Positions 58,101-64,000 of a stretch of 64,000 nt of DNA are shown here, piece by piece. The stretch is taken from the NCBI GenBank assembly GCA_947579605.1, contig OX388305.1:31137542-31201541 (forward strand), written 5' to 3'. The position numbers and the translations under genes were made by a program. Every line of letters starts with the position of its first letter. Within the stretch, counting starts at the first letter, position 1. The notes beneath the pieces are model-generated. The model saw nothing but the letters and a program-made list of their open reading frames with translations. It searched no databases and was not told where the DNA came from. This DNA comes from Athripsodes cinereus (lineage: Eukaryota > Arthropoda > Insecta > Trichoptera > Leptoceridae).

Positions 58101-58466
58101 AATTCTGATAGAATACTTTAGTGTGGTTCACCTTGTAGTATGATATAAATATTCCCTAAATAGAATATAAAATTATTGTAGGGCCCTATACTCATAGCAG
58201 TTGTACAATACTTAAAACAAACATATTAATTAAATCTCCACAAATGCATACTTCTCCCAATAATAATAACATCATCAAGCAAACGAACACATGAAACAAT
58301 ACAACAAATGCGGCCAACACGGAACAGACCAGATACTTTATTACTAAAATAATATTCGCAAAACATTCGCATATTTTTTTGCGAATGCGAATGCGAATGC
58401 GAATACTTTGAAAGATGCGAATATTCGCGAATGCGAATGCGAATGCGAATATTCGTTACATCACTA
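55144..58466. mobile_element. hAT-like element 'B' with GAATGC repeats
   Basis: Ends are inverted TAGTGATGTAACGAAT, flanked by the exact 8-bp duplication ATTGACAT (55136-55143, 58467-58474). Directly inside each end are clusters of GCGAATGCGAATGCGAAT and ATTCGCGAAT. A Jockey-like LINE of about 2.3 kb fills most of it, so the original element was under 1 kb and non-coding. Confidence 0.88.
55825..58140 (-). mobile_element. Jockey/CR1-like LINE, decayed
   Basis: On the minus strand: an endonuclease start (FANNYDIIVLTETWLN, DGGGVLIAVNRT; 58131-57805), an endonuclease end (DSHYPSLLIDYEF; 57569-56910), reverse-transcriptase pieces (TKGVGPDGIAPIVLKR; VPQGSILGPLLFTILINDI; 56885-56279) and a C-terminal segment (56262-55966). 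The catalytic YADD is replaced by FANF, and the centre of the reverse transcriptase between 56640 and 56628 is deleted. Stops and frameshifts throughout. A T-run at 55826-55838 is the poly(A) tail. Inactive. Confidence 0.85.
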
Positions 58467-58799
58467 ATTGACATCACTAATTTATACCTTTGCACTCGGA
58501 TGCAAGGTAGGTTTTGTAGGGGAGGGCAATCATATTATGTTAACTTAATAATGAAGTTTTGAAGATATATCTGGGTGTTTGTACTTACTTTACTTTTCGG
58601 GTCCATACTTAGGACTTAGGGATGCACAGACAGGGAACAGGGGCCACTCAGGAAGATTGTGAGCCAAGGACGGGACGGGCCGCTATAAGAAAATTAACAC
58701 TCTATTAGCATAGACATACTGGACTTGCAGCGCAGTAGGTACATTTTTTCGGATTTTTTGTGTTCTAAAATTGATGACCTTCAACATCAGTTTAAAACT

Positions 58800-59410
58800 G
58801 GATGCAAACTTTGATTGGCTGCATAGCCGGTGCTAGGATTAACGGTGCACTTCGACCCATTGTCAGCAATGACAATGTGTCGAACATGGCAAAATTGCTA
58901 GTGCACAATACCATCCTGGTACCGACACTTATGTATGCAAGCGAAACGTGGACATGGTTGAAGAAGGACGAAAGTGGAATAAATGCTGTGTAGATGAGAG
59001 CTGAGGAGGATGGTTGGTAAAACGTTGCGTGATAGAGTGAGGAATGAGGATATCAGAAGAATGAGTGTATGCAAGAGGAGTGTTGTGGATAGAATGCGTG
59101 TAAATAAATTGAGATGGTTTGGTCATGTGGAACGAATGAAAGAGGAAAGAATGACAAAGAGGATATACTTGGCTGAAAGGAGAAGTGTGAGGAAGCGCGG
59201 GCATCCGAGAACTACATGGCTTGAACATGTAGATCAAATTCTCAAGGACGGCCGTGTTTTGAGTAAAAGAAACCGACGTGCGTGCATGAGAAATTGTATG
59301 ACTGTAGAGGAAGCGAAAGAAGTATGTAAGGACAGATATAATTGGCGTTCCGTTCTCTCTGCCTACCCCACTTGGGATTCGGCGTGAGGGAATAGATAGA
59401 TAGATATCTT
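58800..59410 (+). mobile_element. LINE 3' end with TAGA tail
   Basis: Two frames, 58802-58993 and 59010-59387, together encode a reverse-transcriptase C-terminal region (NTILVPTLMYASETWTWLKK; LRWFGHVERMKEERMTKRIY; RKRGHPRTTWLEHVDQILKD) separated by a stop and a frameshift. It ends GGATTCGGCGTGAGGG and a TAGATAGATAGA tail. This is the longest copy of the family seen at 19850, 39530 and 43735. Confidence 0.8.
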
Positions 59411-59480
59411 TGCTTATAAGTCTGTGCATCCCTGTAATAAACACTGCATAATATGTAAAAATTGAATTTGTCAAAAGACC

Positions 59481-60402
59481 GAGGAATGTGGGGACTTAAG
59501 AGCCGGGCTGTGAAGACTATATACAGGGGAACGTATGTGCCTCAAATCACATACGCTGCTCGGGTTTGGTCACACAGGTTGTCTGTGGGTACCGTGTCCC
59601 TCGCTGTGCTTAGAGGTCAGAGGCTTCCCCTGCTCGCGGTAACGGGTGCCTACCGAACGGCTGCAAGTGATGGCCTTCCAGTTATTGCTGGTGTCTTACC
59701 GGCAGATCTCGAAATTTTAGATTGTGTAGCTCGACGGGGTGTCAGGGCTGGAAGACGTGTAGAACATCTTGGTATACCTGTTGAAGCAGGAACCGGGATA
59801 AGGGATATATCTAGGGCAATCGGCAGGATTCGTGAGAGAACAATGAGTGTTTGGCAAGACAGATGGACCACTGGAGGAACGGGTAGACTTGTCTACAAGT
59901 TCTTTCCAGATGTCCGTGAAAGACTGAGAATGAGCTACTTGTCCCTTGACCATTTTTCCGTACAGCTTATCACTGGACATGGGCAGTTAAGAGGTAAACT
60001 TTTTGAGCTAGCATTGACCGATAATCCATGGTGCACATGTGGGACAGGAGCTCAATATGCGGAACATATCCTTTGGGAATGTCCTTTGATGATGGATGCA
60101 AGAGAGGAAATGATTCTGGGTATGACTGTTGACACTCCTCGACCCATCTGGTTTGGGGAAGTGTTTCTAAATGCCACAAACGCTTCACGCTTTAAGACAT
60201 TCGTAGATGTGTGGGTCTCAAGATGGGATCTGCTGCGTCAGCCGGGTCCCCCGCCCACTGACGTGGTAGGATCGTAGATGCCAACACTGGCATAGTTGTA
60301 TTAGAATAGAGAGAGTCCAAATATTAAAAAAAATCTTCACCTAAACGGATAAATAGGAGTCCTCGGACTCCTGAAATATCCGAGAAATAAAGATATTTCA
60401 AC
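59481..60402 (+). mobile_element. R1-like LINE, 5'-truncated, with target duplication
   Basis: An open frame from about 59481 to TAG 60275-60277 encodes the end of an R1-type ORF2: YRGTYVPQITYAARVWSHRL, then a CCHC-like segment CTCGTGAQYAEHILWECPLM. A 15-base duplication ATTTGTCAAAAGACC (59466-59480 and 60403-60417) flanks it exactly. The 3' non-coding tail is about 120 bases and ends without a long poly(A). No stop in the frame, so recent. Confidence 0.88.
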
Positions 60403-60577
60403 ATTTGTCAAAAGACCAGTGCTGTGGTGGGAATGGAGAGTTGGCTTACTAAAAAGTGGTGAATTGGGGTAAAAAGGTTAAGAACCACTGAGGTTGGGTA
60501 TTGAAATAAGCGTACAGTGGCGTGTCTGCGAGGAGGTAACCACAAGCACTACAGTGCAGATTTACGTCAGTTGCAGG

Positions 60578-60831
60578 TAGGGTTGCCAGATATGTTGAAA
60601 AAAAAAACCGGACATTTTTTTTTTATTATATTTATTAACAGAAATATAATGTACCTACCTATATTAACTTTCTAGACAATTCTAGAGCTGAGCTCTTCTG
60701 TCCGGTTTATAGAGATTTTCTTGACTGCACAAGCATAACGAAAACCGGACTGTTCGGTCGAAACATGGCCACACTAGATAAATATCTTTAGTGTGGCCAT
60801 GCGGTCGAAAACCGTACATCTGGCAACCCTA
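60578..60831. mobile_element. hAT-type MITE, TAGGGTTGCCAGAT ends
   Basis: Perfect 14-base inverted termini TAGGGTTGCCAGAT and exact 8-bp duplication GTTGCAGG (60570-60577, 60832-60839). Inner parts (AACCGGAC, GGTCGAAA) are partly inverted as well. 254 bases, non-coding. Confidence 0.9.
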
Positions 60832-62076
60832 GTTGCAGGAGATGTGCTTGCATCTTGTAGTCAGAGAGAATCCAATTTTGTTAGCGACATACCATATTTT
60901 GAGACTCACAAATATTATATTTATAATATCATACAAACATCATAACAGTCAATATTACATCTACATAGTGTTTTTTTCTATACGCTCACGTGGCGTGCAA
61001 CATGAGACGATGCTACCGGCCATGCATGGGAAAGACACACATACACACGCGTACGCCGTACAATCATTATAATATTATAAATATAAATGCAAACTCGCTT
61101 TCCAATTATGTATCATAAATAACGATTACCAAGCTTTTCGAAATTCTATCCCTTTTTGAAATCCGCGACTTTTTTTTAACCCAACTTATCGAATTAGTGT
61201 CTATCTTCCGATTTACCAGTTTTCATCTAATTTGTATTGAGTCTCACTTTACTTCTATAACTCTTTCTTAGGAGGAGCCAACTTCATGCTTTGATGCCTT
61301 TTTTCTTACCTTCTATATTCGTGATCCAAGAAAGGACAGCTATTCAACTTTGGGTTTCCCCTAGGTTGTATTGTATCTGTGCTCGGGAAATATTTGACAT
61401 ACCTACTTATTAATTAAAAATAACTTGCTGCACCATACTGAATTTCTAGGTACACGTAAGATTTTATAATCCAATCTTCTTATCTATTATATAAATATAT
61501 AAGTATTTATAATGTGTGTCTGCTTATAAAGTTTTAATGATCGGTTCATAAAGCCATAGTACGACTTTAAAAGTATATAATTATTATAAAGCTTGAATAC
61601 ATATATTAGATTAAATACGATTAGGGTCACAATATATTTAAAACATCGCATATATTTTGAAAGTCATCTTACCAATATTATAAAGAGGAAAGATTTGATT
61701 GTTTGCATAATTGAATAGGCTCCAAAACTACTGAACCGATTTGAAAAATTCTTTCACTATTGGGAAGCTACACTATCCCCGAGTGACATAGTTTATATTA
61801 TGTTTTCAAAAAACTAGGTATCCTTATTAAAACTAAATCATTATTTTAAATAACTTTCTACCCGTGCGAAGCCGGGGGGGACCGCTAGTTTCTAATAAAT
61901 TGTATTTTTAGCGGTAAATTATACGTCATGATGATGGCGAATAACTTCTTCGGTGCCATTAAATGGAGTTCCATCTCAAAGTGGTGGGAAGCTCTGTCGG
62001 AAGAGGGGTGTCTTTCGTTTTTCTTATCGTGGCCTTCATTACACCAGCATTTTTTTTTTGATTTTGTTATAAATTG

Positions 62077-62178
62077 ATCTGGATTTTGTTATAAACCCAA
62101 ACACAGCCTTATACACCTTTCACAGTAAGCTAAAAATTTATGTCGTGAAAAAGGAGTTTGCCGGCACCTGGGATCGAT
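62077..62178 (-). repeat. tRNA-derived SINE, truncated copy
   Basis: Same body as 43270-43430; breaks off inside the B box (CCTGGGATCGA). Confidence 0.65.
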
Positions 62179-62297
62179 ATTCTACTTTGATATTAACCGG
62201 AAATAGTGGAAGTTGATTTAAAAATCTATTAACAATGTAATAAAATATCTTTGTTTTGGAATATAAAAATATTTATAAAAAATATAAAAATCTATTA

Positions 62298-62368
62298 ACA
62301 ATGGAAGAAATTTGATAGGCGATGAAAAACATGTCATGTTTGTCATCGCCTATCAAATTTCTTCCAAG
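62298..62368. repeat. Long hairpin
   Basis: Arms GGAAGAAATTTGATAGGCGA and its complement around a short centre (ACATGTCATGT). Just upstream AAAATCTATTAACAATG occurs twice (about 62220 and 62284). Confidence 0.7.
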
Positions 62369-62682
62369 GTTACTAAAAGGAAATAAGCGTCTATCATTCA
62401 AGTTCATTTTGTGTAACTATAATACATCTCTTCTCATAGAATTCCTAAACTTTGATAATATCGACATAGGAAAGATGCATTGTAAATGAGGGTGTCTTAG
62501 GCCGCCGGGAATCTTATCGACAGTAATTATATAAAATAGGTATTCACTACATATTTAATATTCTTCATAATTATTTATTGTATGAATTTCTTAACTCTTT
62601 GGTTTTAACTTTCATGCTACCTTTCAAGTCAAGGTTTTAACTTTCAAGAATACCGACACGACAGAGGGTAAAACGCTCGAGC

Positions 62683-63225
62683 GTAATGGGGTGTTCACAT
62701 TTGGCGAATATCGCCAGCCGAATTTCAAAATATAACGCCAGGCGAAAAAACAAAATTCGCCGTACGCCCATTGATCGTCACACCTGTTCACACAAGTCCA
62801 CCGATATAGAAACGATCTGTCAGATGCGCTTTGATTTTGACACTGTTTTCAAAATGGCGTCGAGATGGAGATCGCGAAGTGTTTATTTTTAGTCGAAAAT
62901 GTTATAGTAGGGGTTATAAGGCGCCTTTTAATTAAGGAAACAAACGCCACAAACCAACAAAAAAGATAACAGCTGTCACGAAGCGGGAAACATTATAAAA
63001 TTTATAGGTTATAAAGCTTTTACCATATATACAAATGCCGCGCATATCTGCGCATGTGCAAATCGTTCAATCGTCCGAGAAGTTGGAAGGTGGTCAACTC
63101 GAGACGATATCGTTTCTACTGGTTTTTATCGTTTCAGACTAGCTGTCATTTTGTTCACACGGTTCAAATGGTTGGCGATATTTTGGTGCCTGGCGATATT
63201 CGCCAAAGTGAGAACACCACATTAC
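62683..63225. mobile_element. MITE upstream of esterase, TIR GGTGTTC...GGCGAATATCGCC
   Basis: Inverted ends of about 33 bases: GTAATGGGGTGTTCACATTT then GGCGAATATCGCC, and the complement at the right with few changes. 543 bases, no transposase. An open frame (62686-62892) is incidental. The target duplication is unclear because the inverted repeat continues into the flank; TTA/TAA flanks hint at PIF/Harbinger but do not prove it. It ends 260 bases before the esterase start codon. Confidence 0.8.
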
Positions 63226-63484
63226 AAGCTAGAAGCAAACGAGTCAGTGTGTTAAATTCAGAGCCCCCAATATCTGATTCATTTTACACTACATCAAATA
63301 TCTCCGATTATTAACCACTATGTATACCTCTTTTTTCCAAATTTCCACCTTTCATCTCCAGAGTTCTGTTGACTCCCATATAATAAAAGTTGTAGATAAA
63401 AATATAATCAGTTTTTATAACTCTCGGTGTCGCAGGTCCAATTCTAAATAAATACAGTAGTTAAAATATCGTCAAGAAGCCGAC

Positions 63485-64000
63485 ATGAATTCTGTAAAAG
63501 TAAAACAAGGTGAACTGCGAGGAACGATCCAACAAACGTCAAATGGATTTACATTTCAAAGTTTTAAAGGCATTCCTTATGCGAAACCACCTGTGGGTGA
63601 ATTGAGGTTCAAGGCTAGTATAAATTTAAATAATATATTTATAGTTTATTTTTTCACTAAATAAAAATCTTTGTTTAGCTGACAATCTCCCCTGTCGAAA
63701 GATTTCTCTCTCAATAAAAATATAATTAGTGTTAAGTAAGTGTAACACTTGTTTTTATTAATTTAATTGTGGAATGTGCATCAATATAATACAATAAATT
63801 TGATTTGTGTTTTGTTTGTTTATTTTTGAAATTTAACATGATATCTATTTTATTTTTAAGGATCCTGAAAATGGAAACAGTTGGGAAGGAATAAAAGATG
63901 CCATCGTTGAGGGTAATTGTTGTCCACAAATAGATCGAGATACCGGTGAAATTATTGGAAATGAAGACTGTCTTTACCTTAACGTATATATACCCCATAT
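63485..64000 (+). CDS. Carboxylesterase without signal peptide, 5' part
   Basis: Exon 1 is 63485-63613, exon 2 starts at 63861 and runs off the window. It starts MNSVKVKQGELRG, with no hydrophobic leader, so it is probably cytosolic, as in insect alpha-esterases. Landmarks: GIPYAKPPVGELRFK at the end of exon 1, and NEDCLYLNVYIPH near the window edge. The catalytic residues are not yet reached. The intron sits at exactly the same codon as intron 1 of the esterase at 42833-45533, marking common ancestry. The only junction that keeps the frame joins AAG to GAT, which requires a GC donor (AAG|GCTAGT); no usable GT donor gives an open frame. Confidence 0.9.

Larger units (their letters stand above)
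49989..58479. mobile_element. hAT-like element 'A', expanded by two internal insertions
   Basis: Left end TAGTGATGTGG at 49989; right end complement TAGTGATGTCAATACC at 58479. Flanks ATTTGTAC (49981-49988) and ATTTATAC (58480-58487) match 7 of 8, fitting an old 8-bp duplication. Original sequence is 49989-50156, 54516-55143 and 58467-58479, about 0.8 kb, non-coding, with repeated CGTTATT/AATAACG near the ends. Everything else is nested insertion. Confidence 0.8.
60418..62682. other. Intergenic region with small repeats
   Basis: No gene recognised. Holds a hAT-type MITE (60578-60831), a LINE-tail repeat relic (61924-62030), a truncated SINE (62077-62178) and a hairpin (62298-62368). The stretch 61080-61900 is AT-rich; its end, CCCGTGCGAAGCCGGGGGG near 61861-61880, resembles the common RTE/BovB-like LINE 3' end. 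Confidence 0.45.

Noticed and set aside
58226..58495. Minus-strand protein with RIRIRIRE and SHSHSHSQ runs
   Set aside because: It is the translation of the GAATGC subterminal repeats of element B.
62686..63314. Short proteins in the region before the second esterase
   Set aside because: These frames lie within or across the ends of the inverted-repeat element at 62683-63225.

Overview
The window is AT-rich nuclear DNA from an insect. The evidence is short phase-conserved introns with GT-AG borders, alpha/beta-hydrolase esterases of insect type, and a dense load of arthropod-type transposable elements: hAT, piggyBac, Ty1/copia, R1-like and Jockey-like LINEs, and tRNA-derived SINEs. The esterases and the repeat tails look most like Lepidoptera. 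The order cannot be settled from sequence alone, and Hemiptera is not excluded.

Six host genes are supported. From left to right they are: (1) the last exon of a TALE homeobox gene of the Mohawk type (354-1205, +); (2) mitochondrial ribosomal protein L10 in three exons (1886-2818, -), convergent with gene 1; (3) AAMP, a WD40 protein, in four coding exons (5908-8785, +); (4) an SLC7/LAT-type amino-acid transporter in five exons (16979-37314, +), with a 17.4-kb first intron full of repeats; (5) a secreted carboxylesterase in three exons (42833-45533, -); (6) the 5' end of a second carboxylesterase without a signal peptide (63485 to the window end, +), whose first intron appears to use a GC donor. 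The two esterases share the position of their first intron, which suggests a duplicated gene family. Otherwise the genes form no pathway or operon.

Much of the rest is mobile DNA, and several elements can be delimited exactly by target-site duplications. A complete ZMYM1-like hAT transposon (9464-14515) has its own 8-bp duplication. Its transposase is split by a second 1.66-kb element with a 4-bp duplication. At 49989-58479 a hAT-like element holds both a complete young copia element (50157-54515) and another hAT-like element (55144-58466), which in turn contains a decayed Jockey-like LINE. Two more hAT-type MITEs (41721-42223, 60578-60831) and a piggyBac remnant (40418-41578) are equally well bounded. 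One LINE fragment sits inside another (39530-40370), and a third carries a 15-bp duplication (59481-60402).

Two features stand out. The first is a compact hammerhead-ribozyme motif (17467-17509, minus strand) in the loop of a fold-back element inside the transporter intron. The second is a set of hAT-like elements that share the terminus TAGTGATGT but carry quite different clustered palindromic repeats just inside it.
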